From contig NZ_LSJA01000018.1 of assembly GCF_001556515.1 (NCBI RefSeq), positions 1 through 55,451 of the forward strand: a stretch of DNA of 55,451 nucleotides, in the 5' to 3' direction. This DNA is from Caulobacter sp. CCH9-E1 (GTDB taxonomy: Bacteria; Pseudomonadota; Alphaproteobacteria; Caulobacterales; Caulobacteraceae). Positions within the stretch are counted from its first letter, which is position 1, and every line of letters begins with the position of its first letter. The translations under genes were made by a program, and so were the position numbers. The notes under the pieces were generated by a model that saw nothing but the letters and a program-made list of their open reading frames with translations, did not search any database and was not told the DNA's origin. Shown in pieces: positions 8,846 through 18,097 of the stretch.

Positions 8846-10356
8846 GCGCCACCGCCGATCTTGGCGATGCGCCGGATGATCGGGTCGGCCGGCGGCGGGT
8901 CGAAGGCGAAGCGGACCTGGTCGCCGGCCTTCACGCCCTTCAGCAGCCTCGGGTCGGCGCGGAAGGTCATGGTCATGGCCGGCCAGCCGATGGCCGGCAC
9001 GGGGCCGTGCGAGAGGGTGACGCCGTCCGGGGTCACCTGCTCGACGCGGCCGGTGGCTTCGGCCAGGGCCGGCTTGGCCGCCGCCGTGGGCTTGGCCATG
9101 GTCATGTCGCTCGGCGAGGTCGAAGGACCCGACGCCGGAAGCGGCTGAACCTGCAAGCCTGCCAAGCTGGCCTCGGAGTCGATCAGGAACTGGCCCGACG
9201 CGATGACCTTCTGACCAGAAGACAGCCCAGCCAGGACTTCCGTCCGGCCGCCAGCTTCGCGCCCGGTCCGGACCTCGACGGCCTGGTAGCGGCCGCCGTC
9301 GGCGGCCAGCATCACCACGTCGCGCGCCCCGGTGCGGATCACCGCCTCGGACGGGATCAGCAGGGCGGTCCGCGTCGCCGCGTCGAAGGCGATGGTGGCG
9401 AACAGGCCAGGCTTGAGGCGGCCGTCGCGGTTGGCCAGTTCGATCCGCGCCTGCAAGGTGCGGCTGTCGCCCTGGGCCTGCGGGAGCACGGCCTGGACCG
9501 TCCCGCGCAGGGTCTCGCCCGGATAGGCCGCCAGGGTGACGCCAACGCCCTGGCCCGGACGCAGCTGCCCGGCCTGCGCCTCGGGCACGGCGGCCGTGAC
9601 CCAGACCCTCGAGAGGCCGTTGATCTCGGCCAGGGTCTGGCCCGCGCCCACGGTCATGCCGGCGCGCACGTCGAGCTTGGAAACGACCCCGCCGAGCGGC
9701 GCGGTGATGGTGATCGTGGTGCGCGGCCGCCCGTCTCGGTCGAGACCGGCGACCACGCCGTCGGGCATGCCCAAGAGGCGCAGGCGCTGGCGGGCGGCGG
9801 CGCTCAGGGCCGCGTCTCCGGTGCGCCGGACCGCCAGATATTCGGCCTGGGCGCCGCCCCATTCGGGAACCAACAGGTCGGCCAGCGGCGCGCCGGCGGC
9901 GATCACGTCGCCCGGCGCGCGGCCATAAACCCGCTGCACGAAACCGCCGCTGCGGGCCTGGACGACGGCGACGTCACGCTGGTTGAAGTCGACGATCCCG
10001 GTGGCGGTCAGGCCGCTGGAAAGCGCGCCTTCCTCCACGGTCGCCAGCCGGAAGCCGAGGTTCTGGGCGGCCGAGGGGTCGATCCGCACCCCCGCCGCCG
10101 GACCACTGGTTTCGGCCTCGCCGGCGTATTTGGGCGTCAGCGGCATGTCCATGAACGGCGACTTGCCCGGCTTGTCGAAGTGCTGGGCCGGGACCATCGG
10201 GTCGTACCAGTAGAGCACCTTGCGGCTGTCGGCCGAGGTCGCCGGCATCGGCGGCTTGGCGGTCAGGCGGGCCAGGCCATAGCCGCCGGCCCCGGCCAGC
10301 ACGACCAGGGCGGCGCCGGCGCCGAGCAGGGCCTTCATCGAGGGGGAGGGGGTCAT
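8842..10356 (-). CDS. cusB: CusB periplasmic adaptor with N-terminal metal-binding and C-terminal CusF-like domains
   Basis: The membrane-fusion adaptor linking CusA to the outer-membrane channel. It has 504 residues: an N-terminal anchor ([21 protein letters not shown]), then [20 protein letters not shown], the heavy-metal-binding segment of CusB proteins, then the lipoyl/beta-barrel core. The last roughly 85 residues form a complete CusF-like domain ([17 protein letters not shown], then [12 protein letters not shown]). The metallochaperone is thus fused to the adaptor in addition to the separate CusF-like lipoprotein. The start at 10356 overlaps the cusC stop (TGATG). Confidence 0.93.
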   Translation of the reverse strand: MTPSPSMKALLGAGAALVVLAGAGGYGLARLTAKPPMPATSADSRKVLYWYDPMVPAQHFDKPGKSPFMDMPLTPKYAGEAETSGPAAGVRIDPSAAQNLGFRLATVEEGALSSGLTATGIVDFNQRDVAVVQARSGGFVQRVYGRAPGDVIAAGAPLADLLVPEWGGAQAEYLAVRRTGDAALSAAARQRLRLLGMPDGVVAGLDRDGRPRTTITITAPLGGVVSKLDVRAGMTVGAGQTLAEINGLSRVWVTAAVPEAQAGQLRPGQGVGVTLAAYPGETLRGTVQAVLPQAQGDSRTLQARIELANRDGRLKPGLFATIAFDAATRTALLIPSEAVIRTGARDVVMLAADGGRYQAVEVRTGREAGGRTEVLAGLSSGQKVIASGQFLIDSEASLAGLQVQPLPASGPSTSPSDMTMAKPTAAAKPALAEATGRVEQVTPDGVTLSHGPVPAIGWPAMTMTFRADPRLLKGVKAGDQVRFAFDPPPADPIIRRIAKIGGGA

Positions 10357-11579
10357 TGATCGTCGCTTCCGTAGGTGAGGGTCAGGCGGGCGGCGTCGAT
10401 GGCGACGGCGGCCTCGCGATCTAGGGTGGTGAGCTGGGCCTCGGCCAGGCTCGAGAAGGCGATCAGCACGTCGGGCAAACCGGCCGCGCCGGAGCCATAG
10501 GCGGCGGTCTCCAGCTGGGCCCGCTGCTTGGCCAGCGGCAGCAGCGTGTCGCGGGCCCGCAGCCATTGCTCGTGATGCATGACGTGGTCGGCCAGATCGG
10601 CCTCGAGCTGGGCGCTCAGCGCTCGGCGGGCGTCCTCGCGCTGGGCGTCGGCGCGGCCGGCGCTGGCGGTGCGCGCGGCGATCATCGGATCCTGGCGGCT
10701 CTTGCCCCACAGCGGCAGGCTGATGCTGACCCCGGCCGAGACCATGTCGCCGAACATCGGGTCGCGGCGCTGGTAGGCCACTTCCCAGCTCCAGTCGGGC
10801 TGCTTGTCGGCCTTGGCCAGGGCGACGTCGGCCTGGGCTTGGCGGGCGGCGGCGTCCTTGGCCAGCACGGCGGGATGGCGGTCGATCGCGGCCCGAAGAC
10901 TGGCGGGGGGGAGATCGAGGTCGGGCGCCGGACCGAGCGCCTCGGGGTCGGGATCTCCGGTCCAGCGGGTCAGGGCCGCACGGGCCCTCCCCAGGGCCGA
11001 GACCGCCTCGCTGCGGCGATCCGCCAGGGCCGCGCGCATCTGCGCGGCCTCCAGCGCCTGGGCGGGCCGCGAGCGTCCGGACGCGACGCCGGACGGGGCG
11101 GCGCTCCACAGGGGAGCCAGCTGGGCGACCACCCCGTCCAGGGCGGCGAGCTTGCGCTGGGCGTAGAGCAGTTCGATCCAGGCCAGCGCCGTGGCGACCC
11201 GGACCTGGCGGGCCTCGACCGCGCCCTCGGCCCCGGCCGCGACGATGTCGGCCTGCGCCCGGCCGATCCGCGCCTGGCGCTTGGCGGCGCTGGGCATGTC
11301 CTGGCTGAAGCCGACCTTGCCCATGGTCATCTCGTCGGTTCCGAACCGGCCGGCCGGCGGCCCCGAGACCGGGAAGTTGTCGAGGCCGACGGCGAGCTTG
11401 GGATCGGGCAGGGCGCCGGCCGCCTTGGCCGAGGCCTTGGCGGCCTCGACCTGCAGGGCCGCGGCGCGCAGCGCCGGCGCATTGGCCGCGGCCGCGTCGA
11501 GGCTCTGGGCGTAGGTCAGGGGCGCGGCGTGGGCGACGCTCGCCAAGCTCAGCCCGGCCAGAAGGGGGAGAATACGCAT
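10353..11579 (-). CDS. cusC: CusC/TolC-family outer-membrane channel
   Basis: The outer-membrane exit duct of the Cus pump. It has 408 residues with the signal peptide MRILPLLAGLSLASVAHA, then two OEP repeats rich in Ala, Arg and Glu helices typical of TolC barrels. PLWGKSRQDPMIAAR and AAYGSGAAGLPDVL are recognisable repeat segments. There is no lipobox Cys after the signal, unlike E. coli CusC. It is the first large gene of the cus operon, with downstream genes overlapping by a few bases each. Confidence 0.92.
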   Translation of the reverse strand: MRILPLLAGLSLASVAHAAPLTYAQSLDAAAANAPALRAAALQVEAAKASAKAAGALPDPKLAVGLDNFPVSGPPAGRFGTDEMTMGKVGFSQDMPSAAKRQARIGRAQADIVAAGAEGAVEARQVRVATALAWIELLYAQRKLAALDGVVAQLAPLWSAAPSGVASGRSRPAQALEAAQMRAALADRRSEAVSALGRARAALTRWTGDPDPEALGPAPDLDLPPASLRAAIDRHPAVLAKDAAARQAQADVALAKADKQPDWSWEVAYQRRDPMFGDMVSAGVSISLPLWGKSRQDPMIAARTASAGRADAQREDARRALSAQLEADLADHVMHHEQWLRARDTLLPLAKQRAQLETAAYGSGAAGLPDVLIAFSSLAEAQLTTLDREAAVAIDAARLTLTYGSDDQ

Positions 11580-11703
11580 GGAGACGAAAATCCTGGAGGA
11601 AGCCGTGAGGGGCCAGCGCCCCGGCGAAGCGTTTGCAGCCGCTTCGCCGGGGCCGGACGGGACGGGCGAAGACAGGGGATCGGCCCCACCCGTCCCGGCC
11701 GAG

Positions 11704-11829
11704 CTAGCGAGCCAGGCAGGCCGGTTGGGCGGCCCGCAAATAGCCGCAGGCGCGTGGCGTGGCGGCCGAGACGGTCGTCGCGGAAGCTAGGCCGGAGACG
11801 AGCGCCAGCGCGGGAAGGCGGGGAGACAT
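11704..11829 (-). CDS. Small exported peptide (41 aa)
   Basis: MSPRLPALALVSGLASATTVSA looks like a signal peptide, leaving a mature part of about 19 residues with two cysteines (RACGYL and PACLAR). AAGG lies eight bases upstream; an alternative ATG at 11838 in the same frame would add three residues. It lies between the Cys-rich protein at 12307 and cusC on the same strand, so it is probably a small member of the cus operon. A disulfide or a metal-binding role are both possible. Confidence 0.45.
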   Translation of the reverse strand: MSPRLPALALVSGLASATTVSAATPRACGYLRAAQPACLAR

Positions 11830-11944
11830 GAAGGTCATCCTTGAAGATCGAAAAGCCAGCCGGCGAAAGCGCGGGCGATCACGCGCGCCCGGCAGGACCG
11901 GGGCGTGAAACCAGCGATGGCGGGGATCGGCCCTCGGGCCGGTC

Positions 11945-12307
11945 CTAGGCGATCGTTCGGGGGGGCGGATCTTCGGGGATGAGGCGGTGGGTGCGGCCGC
12001 TGGTGTTGGACCAGCGGGTCTCGACGCGATAGCCGACGGCGATCGGGGTCTCCGAGCCCGGGCAGGGGGCCGCAACGGACAGGGCGCAACTGATCGCGCA
12101 GGCCTTGGCGCAATCCTTGGCCGACATGGTCTTGCCGTGATCGCAGCAGGGCTCGGCCTGGGCCACGTCGTCGCCGGCGGGGGCCATGGCGATCATGCTC
12201 ATCGCGTCCATGCCGGCCATGTCGCAATCAGCCCGCGCGGCGTTGACCGCCAGCGGACTGAACGCGAGGGCCACGGCGGCCAGGAAAGCGAGCGCATGCC
12301 TTAGCAT
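11945..12307 (-). CDS. Cys/Met-rich exported protein leading the cus operon
   Basis: A 120-residue product with the signal peptide MLRHALAFLAAVALAFSPLAV. The mature part carries DCDMAGMDAMSMIAM, then EPCCDHGKTM, DCAKACAISC and APCPGSE. This is a dense set of Cys, Met and His suited to copper binding in the periplasm. Such proteins precede cusCBA in related bacteria, but I know of no assigned function. It is the first gene of the minus-strand run ending at 5298 and lies back-to-back with DUF305 across a 288-base region. Confidence 0.7.
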   Translation of the reverse strand: MLRHALAFLAAVALAFSPLAVNAARADCDMAGMDAMSMIAMAPAGDDVAQAEPCCDHGKTMSAKDCAKACAISCALSVAAPCPGSETPIAVGYRVETRWSNTSGRTHRLIPEDPPPRTIA

Positions 12308-12552
12308 CGGGCGAGCTTAGCGCGGTCACACGGCCTCGTCATGTCCGGACAATCCCCGAATGCGATTTGCCGCGACGCGCGCGGACTGGCGACGGCTTGG
12401 AGGCGGGGCCTGAAAGCCGCGATCTGGTCCAATACGCAGCGGCCTGGACCATCCCTCGACCTTTGGCGCGGTCGCGGTGAATATTTTCAGAGGCGGAACG
12501 GGGGCGCCGTTCGCCGGTTGTGGGAGCATCGCAACCCGCTGGAAAACCTCGC

Positions 12553-12574
12553 CCCGGCGCGTGGTTGCGCCGGG
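12553..12574 (+). promoter_or_regulatory. Perfect 8-bp hairpin in the leader of the DUF305 gene
   Basis: CCCGGCGC and GCGCCGGG pair around the six-base loop GTGGTT. The hairpin ends about five bases before the ribosome site AGGAG at 12580 and 21 bases before the ATG at 12596. It could protect the mRNA or limit ribosome access. It has no T-tract, so an attenuator is less likely. Confidence 0.4.
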
Positions 12575-12595
12575 CTCCAGGAGCGGAAAACAGTC

Positions 12596-13075
12596 ATGGC
12601 CGAGCACCACGCGCCCAAAGACCATCAACACCACAGGCCCTACCTGCGCCTGGCCGCCATGACCGTGCTGTCGTTCCTGGCCATGTATGTCCTGATGTAC
12701 GCCATGGTCGACAGGGCCGCGAACATCCATCCAAGCTTCAACCAGGCCTACATGGCCGGCCTGATGACCGCGCCGATGGTCATGCTCGAACTCGTGCTCA
12801 TGGGCATGATGTATCCGCGCAAGGGCCTCAACCGCGGCTTGGTCGCGTCCAGCCTTGTCATCGGGGTCTTGTGCTTTGCGGCCATTCGCCAGCAGTGGCT
12901 GGTCGGCGACCGCGAGTTCCTGCGCTCGATGATCCCGCATCACGCTGGCGCGATCCTGATGTGCGGACGCGCGCCGGTGAAGGATCCTGAGATCCGCAGC
13001 CTTTGCGCCACGATCATCAAGGGCCAGCAGCAGGAGATCGACCAGATGAGCGCCATGCTCGCGCCCCTTCGCTGA
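12596..13075 (+). CDS. DUF305 membrane protein
   Basis: A 159-residue protein with a His-rich start (MAEHHAPKDHQHHRPYLR), three membrane helices (about 22-41, 52-73 and 80-100) and the DUF305 signature FLRSMIPHHAGAILMCGRAP near the C-terminus, where the paired His likely bind copper. DUF305 proteins are frequent in copper and silver resistance islands. The ATG at 12596 is preceded by CAGGAGCGG. The frame stays open further upstream to 12341, but that part has no protein character. Confidence 0.85.
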   Translation: MAEHHAPKDHQHHRPYLRLAAMTVLSFLAMYVLMYAMVDRAANIHPSFNQAYMAGLMTAPMVMLELVLMGMMYPRKGLNRGLVASSLVIGVLCFAAIRQQWLVGDREFLRSMIPHHAGAILMCGRAPVKDPEIRSLCATIIKGQQQEIDQMSAMLAPLR

Positions 13076-13089
13076 GCATCGCCCGGTCG

Positions 13090-13110
13090 CCCCCGCGGCG
13101 ATGGCGGGGG
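13090..13110. terminator. GC hairpin between convergent genes
   Basis: CCCCCGC (13090-13096) pairs with GCGGGGG (13104-13110) around a seven-base loop, in the 35 bases between the DUF305 gene and the methyltransferase gene, which converge. There is no T-tract, so efficiency is uncertain. Confidence 0.45.
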
Positions 13111-13749
13111 TCAACGCAACGGCCAGCGGGGGATGAAGGCGGGAACCCGCGCCCTGTAGTCGCGATAGGCGTCGCCGAACTGCGCCAGCGCCGCCTGCTC
13201 CTCGTGACGGGCCAGGCGGACGTACATCACCACCAGCACGGGGAACATCGCCAGCGTCAACAGCGTGGGCCACTGCAGCAGGAAGCCTAGCATCACCAGG
13301 ATGAAGCCGGCGTACTGGGGATGGCGCACCCTGGCGTAGACCCCCGTGGTGGCCAGCTCCCGGTGGCGCTGACGGGCGTGCAGCGCCACCCAGCCGACCG
13401 AGATCAGCCAGAACCCGGTCCCGATCAGCACGAAGCTGGCGATATGGAACGGTCCGAAGTGGGGATTGACCCGCCAGCCGAACATCATCTCCAGCAGGTG
13501 GCCGGCGTCGTGGCTCCACCAGTCGACACTGGGAAAACGAGACTGCAGCCATCCCGAGAGCAGGAAGATGGTCAGGGGGAAGCCGTACATCTCGGCGAAC
13601 AGGGCGACGATAAAGGCGCTGAACGCGCCGAAGCTGCGCCAGTCGCGGCCGGTCGCGGGCTTGAAGAAGCTGAACGCGAACAGGATGAAGACGGCGGCGT
13701 TGACCAAAGCCAGTCCCCAGAGGCCGTAGCCGTAACCGGGATGGGTCAT
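13111..13749 (-). CDS. Isoprenylcysteine methyltransferase-family membrane protein
   Basis: A 212-residue multi-pass protein with the ICMT/phospholipid methyltransferase signature: helices, then GVYARVRHPQYAGFILVMLG, which carries the RHPxY SAM-binding motif, then RLARHEEQAALAQFGDAYRDY. The family uses S-adenosylmethionine to methylate membrane-linked substrates; the substrate here is unknown. It is transcribed after DUF2933 with an ATGA overlap. This gene pair recurs near metal or low-oxygen islands in my recall. Confidence 0.82.
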   Translation of the reverse strand: MTHPGYGYGLWGLALVNAAVFILFAFSFFKPATGRDWRSFGAFSAFIVALFAEMYGFPLTIFLLSGWLQSRFPSVDWWSHDAGHLLEMMFGWRVNPHFGPFHIASFVLIGTGFWLISVGWVALHARQRHRELATTGVYARVRHPQYAGFILVMLGFLLQWPTLLTLAMFPVLVVMYVRLARHEEQAALAQFGDAYRDYRARVPAFIPRWPLR

Positions 13750-14015
13750 CGCCGCTGCCTCTCGACCGGTTCGTTGGGATTGGCCGGCGCGTCCGCCGGG
13801 ATGCGGCCGGGCGCGTCCTCTCGCCCGTGCTGATGGGCGCCATGGCCATGGTGCATGAACAGGTGCATCAGCGGACAGGCCAGTAGGAGCAGATAGGGCA
13901 AGACGCCGAGCACATGCGCGGCGTGCTCGGTGGTCAGGAAGAAGCCGGCGATCAGCAGGAACCCGACCAGGACGATCGTTCCGCGCCGACGCAGCTTTTG
14001 GTGTTGAACATCCAT
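13746..14015 (-). CDS. DUF2933 small membrane protein (copy 1)
   Basis: An 89-residue protein with two membrane helices and the signature YLLLLACPLMHLFMHHGHGAH, where Cys, Met and a run of His can bind a metal. It belongs to DUF2933, of unknown function and often found next to copper genes. It has a paralogue at 47010-47279. It is coupled to the methyltransferase by overlap and lies back-to-back with the hydrolase gene at 14221. Confidence 0.8.
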   Translation of the reverse strand: MDVQHQKLRRRGTIVLVGFLLIAGFFLTTEHAAHVLGVLPYLLLLACPLMHLFMHHGHGAHQHGREDAPGRIPADAPANPNEPVERQRR

Positions 14016-14220
14016 GGATCGCTCACTTCAGGCCTTGACGCCCTATCATAGGCCCGCGACCCGGGCGCCAAGTATAGGTAGAGGCCGCAGCGGCGGGTGG
14101 GGGCGGCGCCCGCGGGTCCCCGGAGGCAGGCGGCGATGTCTGCGGCCTTTGCGTATTGGCCCGCGGCGACCGAGCCTGAAAGGCTGCGCGGCGAGCATCA
14201 TCACCAGAGGCAAGCCGCCC

Positions 14221-15681
14221 ATGCACAGGAACAGGAAGAAGCAACGGCTCCACGGCAATTTCGGAACGGCCGCCCTTGAACGCGAAGCGCGCATCGACCT
14301 TGCCGAGCGGCCGGCCGGCGGCCTTGCCGTGGCCTTCCTCGGCGCGTCGGGCACGGTGACGGGCTCGCGCTACCTGCTGGACGACGGCCAGACCCGGATC
14401 GTGGTCGATTCCGGTCTGTTCCAGGGGGCCAAGGACCTGCGCCGCCTCAACTGGGCGCCGCTTGCGCCCGAGGTGGCCGACGTCGAGCAGGTGCTGCTCA
14501 CCCACGCCCATCTCGACCATTCGGGCGCCCTGCCACGCATGGCCCGCCTGGGATGGGATGGGACCGTCCTCAGCACGCCGGCCACGGCGGCCCTTTGCCA
14601 ACTGCTGCTCGCCGACAGCGGGCGCATCCAGGAGAAGGACGCGGAGTTCGCCAACCGCCACGGCTTCTCGCGCCACGATCCGGCGCTGCCGCTCTACACG
14701 GAGGCCGACGCGCGCCTGGCCCTGCGGCTGTTCGAGACCATCGGGTTTGGCGAATGGCGCTCGCTCGCCGACGGGATCAGGACGCGCTACCATCGCGCCG
14801 GCCACATCCTCGGCGCGGCGTCGATCGAGATCGACTGGAAGGGCCGGTCGGTTCTCTTCTCGGGCGATATCGGGCGCTATGACGACGCGGTGATCAAGGA
14901 CCCCGAACCGCCGGCGCGGGCCGACTACGTCATCGTCGAATCCACCTATGGCGACCGCCGCCATGACCGCGTGGATCCGTCGCGGGCGCTGGGAGACCAT
15001 ATCGAACGGTGCATCCGACGCGGGGGAACCGTGGTGATCCCCGCCTTCGCGGTCGGTCGCGTCCAATCGCTGCTCTATCATCTGTCCCGTCTGCGCGCGG
15101 ACGGCCGGCTGCGTGATGCGCCGATCTATCTGGACAGCCCGATGGCGATCGACGCCAGCGGGCTGATGTGTGATTTCATGGACGAACACAGGCTGAGCCG
15201 CGCGGCATGCGAAGCCGCGTGCGGCGTCGCGCACTATGTGCGCGAAGTCGAGGAATCCAAGGCGCTGACCGCGGACGCCACCCCCAAGGTGATCATCTCG
15301 GCCAGCGGCATGGCGACCGGTGGCCGCGTCGTGCACCATCTCAAGCGGTTCGCCCCGGATGAGCGCAACCTCATCCTGTTCTCCGGCTTCCAGGCGGCCG
15401 GCACGCGCGGCGCTGCGCTCGTCTCGGGGGCCCGGACGATCAAGATCCACGGCGAACACGTCCCCGTCCACGCCGAGGTGGCGAACCTGACCATGCTGTC
15501 GGCCCACGCCGACAGCGACGAGCTCATGCGGTGGCTGGGCGCCATGCAGGCGGCGCCGCGGCATGTCTATGTCACCCATGGCGAGCCGGCCGGCGCGCAG
15601 GTCCTGGCCAAGCGCATCGGCGAGGAACACGGCTGGCCTTGCACCGTCCCGACCCTCGGCAGCTGGGGGCGGCTGGCGTGA
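14221..15681 (+). CDS. MBL-fold / beta-CASP RNase-like hydrolase
   Basis: A zinc metallo-hydrolase of the CPSF73/RNase J-like superfamily, which cleaves RNA. It has 486 residues. The metallo-beta-lactamase motif THAHLDHSGALPRM supplies the zinc ligands. The beta-CASP part includes SPMAIDASGLMCDF, SASGMATGGRVVHHLK and the final HADSDELMRW with VTHGEPAGAQ. ATG at 14221 follows AGAGG. Its stop overlaps the next gene (GTGA), making a coupled triad with a nucleotide phosphorylase and PRPP synthetase. That context suggests RNA or nucleotide salvage, which is inference. Confidence 0.88.
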   Translation: MHRNRKKQRLHGNFGTAALEREARIDLAERPAGGLAVAFLGASGTVTGSRYLLDDGQTRIVVDSGLFQGAKDLRRLNWAPLAPEVADVEQVLLTHAHLDHSGALPRMARLGWDGTVLSTPATAALCQLLLADSGRIQEKDAEFANRHGFSRHDPALPLYTEADARLALRLFETIGFGEWRSLADGIRTRYHRAGHILGAASIEIDWKGRSVLFSGDIGRYDDAVIKDPEPPARADYVIVESTYGDRRHDRVDPSRALGDHIERCIRRGGTVVIPAFAVGRVQSLLYHLSRLRADGRLRDAPIYLDSPMAIDASGLMCDFMDEHRLSRAACEAACGVAHYVREVEESKALTADATPKVIISASGMATGGRVVHHLKRFAPDERNLILFSGFQAAGTRGAALVSGARTIKIHGEHVPVHAEVANLTMLSAHADSDELMRWLGAMQAAPRHVYVTHGEPAGAQVLAKRIGEEHGWPCTVPTLGSWGRLA

Positions 15682-17216
15682 GCGTCCCAAGGCACGAGCA
15701 GGCCGACGCGAGGCCGGCGTCGGCCACGCTGCGCGCGCGTCGCATGGGGCTCACCGCGGCTGGCGGCGACATGATCGCGGTGATGCGGCACGACTGCCCG
15801 GTCTGCCGGTCCGAGGGCCTGGGGTCGCGCGCCCAGGTCGTCCTGCGCGCCGGCGGCCGCGAGGCGGTGGTGTCCTTGTTGCACAGCTCGGGCGACACGC
15901 CAGACCCCGGCGAGATCGGCCTTTCCGAGACCGCATGGGCCCGGCTCGGGGTCAAGGCGGGCGACCGCGTGGAGGTCGCCCACGCTCCGCCGTTGGCCTC
16001 GCTGCGGGCGGTGCGCCGCCGGATCTATGGAGAGCGCCTGAGCCAGGCGGCCTTTTCGGCGATCGTCGCGGATATCGCCGAGCATCGCTATAGCGACGTC
16101 CACCTCTCGGCGTTCGTCACCGCCTGTTCGGCGGCGCCGCTCGATCAGGCCGAGACGATCGGACTGACCAAGGCCATGGTCGAGGTCGGCGAGCAGTTGA
16201 GCTGGCCTGGGCCGATCGTCGTCGACAAGCACAGCGTCGGCGGCTTGCCGGGCAACCGCACCACGCCGATCATCGTCTCGATCATGGCGGCCGAAGGCCT
16301 GGTCATGCCCAAGACCTCCTCGCGCGCGATCACCTCACCGGCCGGCACCGCCGACACCATGGAGGTTCTGGCGCCCGTCGACCTCGACATCGCCGCGATC
16401 CGCCGGGTGGTGGCGCGCGAGGGGGGCTGCATCGCCTGGGGCGGGGCGGTTCGGTTGAGCCCGGCCGACGACGTGATCATTGGCGTCGAGCGGGCGCTCG
16501 ACATCGACGCGGTCGGCCAGCTGGTGGCCTCGGTGCTGTCCAAGAAGATCGCCGCCGGCGCGACCCACCTGGTGATCGACGTTCCTGTGGGACCGACCGC
16601 CAAGGTGCGGAGCCTGGAGGCCGCGCGGGATCTCGAGGCGGCGCTCACCTCGGTGGCCGCCGCCTTCGGCCTGCGCACGCGGGTGATGTATGGCCCTGGG
16701 GCTGAGCCGATCGGACGCGGCATCGGGCCGGCGCTGGAGGCGCTGGACATACTGGCCGTGCTTCAAGGCGAGCCCGGCGTCGAGGATCTCGCCCATAGGG
16801 CCTGTGAACTGGCCGGGGGATTGTTCGAGCTGGCGGGCGTGGCGGCACCTGGCGCTGGCCTCGCGCGCGCGCGGCAAAGCCTCGAGAGCGGCCGCGCCTG
16901 GGCCAAGTTCAAGCGCATCTGCCAGGCCCAAGGCGGCATGCGCTCGCCGCCGGTCGCCCGCTTCCAGCGAGACCTGACCGCGCCCTCCAGCGGCCGGATC
17001 GCCAGCATCGACAACCGCAAACTCGCGACCGTCGCCAAGCTCGCGGGCGCGCCGATGGCCAAGGCGGCCGGGGTGGCGGTCCACGCCCGGCTCGGCCAGT
17101 CGATCGTCGCGGGGTCGCCCTTGTGCACCCTTCACGCCGAGAGCCCCGGCGAACTGGACTATGCGGCCGCCTTCGCCTTGAGCGACGGGGCGATCTTCGC
17201 GATCGCGGCGCCATGA
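15678..17216 (+). CDS. Thymidine/AMP phosphorylase-family enzyme
   Basis: A 512-residue nucleoside or nucleotide phosphorylase. The DKHSVGGLPGNRTTPII and MPKTSSRAITSPAGTADTME segments resemble archaeal AMP phosphorylase (NMP + phosphate to ribose-1,5-bisphosphate + base) more closely than E. coli DeoA. The first 100 residues add a small domain with CPVCR. GTG at 15678 overlaps the hydrolase stop, and its stop overlaps prs. The substrate (nucleoside or monophosphate) cannot be decided here. Annotated bacterial members are called putative thymidine phosphorylases. Confidence 0.85.
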   Translation: MSVPRHEQADARPASATLRARRMGLTAAGGDMIAVMRHDCPVCRSEGLGSRAQVVLRAGGREAVVSLLHSSGDTPDPGEIGLSETAWARLGVKAGDRVEVAHAPPLASLRAVRRRIYGERLSQAAFSAIVADIAEHRYSDVHLSAFVTACSAAPLDQAETIGLTKAMVEVGEQLSWPGPIVVDKHSVGGLPGNRTTPIIVSIMAAEGLVMPKTSSRAITSPAGTADTMEVLAPVDLDIAAIRRVVAREGGCIAWGGAVRLSPADDVIIGVERALDIDAVGQLVASVLSKKIAAGATHLVIDVPVGPTAKVRSLEAARDLEAALTSVAAAFGLRTRVMYGPGAEPIGRGIGPALEALDILAVLQGEPGVEDLAHRACELAGGLFELAGVAAPGAGLARARQSLESGRAWAKFKRICQAQGGMRSPPVARFQRDLTAPSSGRIASIDNRKLATVAKLAGAPMAKAAGVAVHARLGQSIVAGSPLCTLHAESPGELDYAAAFALSDGAIFAIAAP

Positions 17217-18097
17217 CGCCGCCGATCGTCTTCGCCTTGGACGGCGGCGAGCGCCTGGCCCAAGCCCTTGGCCCAGCGCTCGGCGCGGAGGCAGGGGTCC
17301 TGCTGCAGCGCCAGTTTCCAGATGGCGAGACCTACCTTCGGATCGACAGCGACGTCACCGAGCGCGATGTCATCCTGGTCTGCGGCCTCGAGCGTCCGGA
17401 CGCGAAATTGCCGCCGCTGCTCTTCGCGGCGGACACGCTGCGCGAGCTTGGCGCGCGCGGGGTGGGCCTGATCGCGCCCTATCTGGCCTACATGCGCCAG
17501 GACACCCGTTTCCATCCGGGCGAGGCGGTCACGTCGCGTATTTTCGCGGCGGTGCTCTCGCGCCACCTCGACTGGCTGGTGACCGTCGATCCCCACCTGC
17601 ACCGCCATCACGCCCTGGCGGAGATCTACCGAATCCCCAGCCAGCTCGTTCACGCCGCGCCGCTCATGGCGTCGTGGATCAGGCGGAACGTCGCCCGACC
17701 GGTGATCGTCGGGCCCGATCTGGAGAGCGAGCAGTGGGTGGCGCAGGTGGCGGCCGGCGCCGACGCGCCGTTCCTGGTCTGCCAAAAGCAGCGGTCCGGG
17801 GATCGTGAGGTCGACATCTCGATCCCCAACGCCGGCGCCTTCCTGGGCCGCCAAGCCGTGCTCGTCGACGACATCGCCTCGTCGGGCCGCACGCTCGCCG
17901 TCGCGGCCCGCCAGCTCAAGGCCCTGGGTTTTGCGCCGCCGGACTGCGTCGTGGTGCATGCGCTGTTCGCCGGCGACGCCGCCCAGGTCCTGGGCGAACA
18001 CGTCGCGCGCATCGTCAGCACCAACACGGTCGCCCATGCGTCGAACGCCATCGACATGACGCCGGCGATCGCCCAGGCCGTGCGCGCCCTGCTGTGA
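17213..18097 (+). CDS. prs: Ribose-phosphate pyrophosphokinase (PRPP synthetase)
   Basis: Makes PRPP from ribose-5-phosphate and ATP. It has 294 residues, slightly shorter than housekeeping Prs. PYLAYMRQDTRFHPGEAVTS and VDPHLHRHHAL match the ATP/Mg region; AVLVDDIASSGRTL is the PRPP-binding loop. ATG at 17213 overlaps the preceding stop (ATGA). Its position behind a nucleotide phosphorylase suggests a dedicated salvage copy; the housekeeping copy should lie elsewhere. Confidence 0.9.
   Translation: MTPPIVFALDGGERLAQALGPALGAEAGVLLQRQFPDGETYLRIDSDVTERDVILVCGLERPDAKLPPLLFAADTLRELGARGVGLIAPYLAYMRQDTRFHPGEAVTSRIFAAVLSRHLDWLVTVDPHLHRHHALAEIYRIPSQLVHAAPLMASWIRRNVARPVIVGPDLESEQWVAQVAAGADAPFLVCQKQRSGDREVDISIPNAGAFLGRQAVLVDDIASSGRTLAVAARQLKALGFAPPDCVVVHALFAGDAAQVLGEHVARIVSTNTVAHASNAIDMTPAIAQAVRALL

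Noticed and set aside
5687..9862. A single open frame of 1391 codons spanning cusA and part of cusB
   Set aside because: Only the part from 8845 onward is CusA; the upstream extension is the cusB gene read in the wrong frame, and cusB has its own start and stop.
14030..14060. Possible FNR box TTGACGCCCTATCA upstream of the hydrolase gene
   Set aside because: The right half does not match RTCAA at the required spacing.
14023..15690. A 555-codon minus-strand frame opposite the MBL-fold gene
   Set aside because: Composition is non-protein-like, and the plus strand carries a full beta-CASP hydrolase with motifs.
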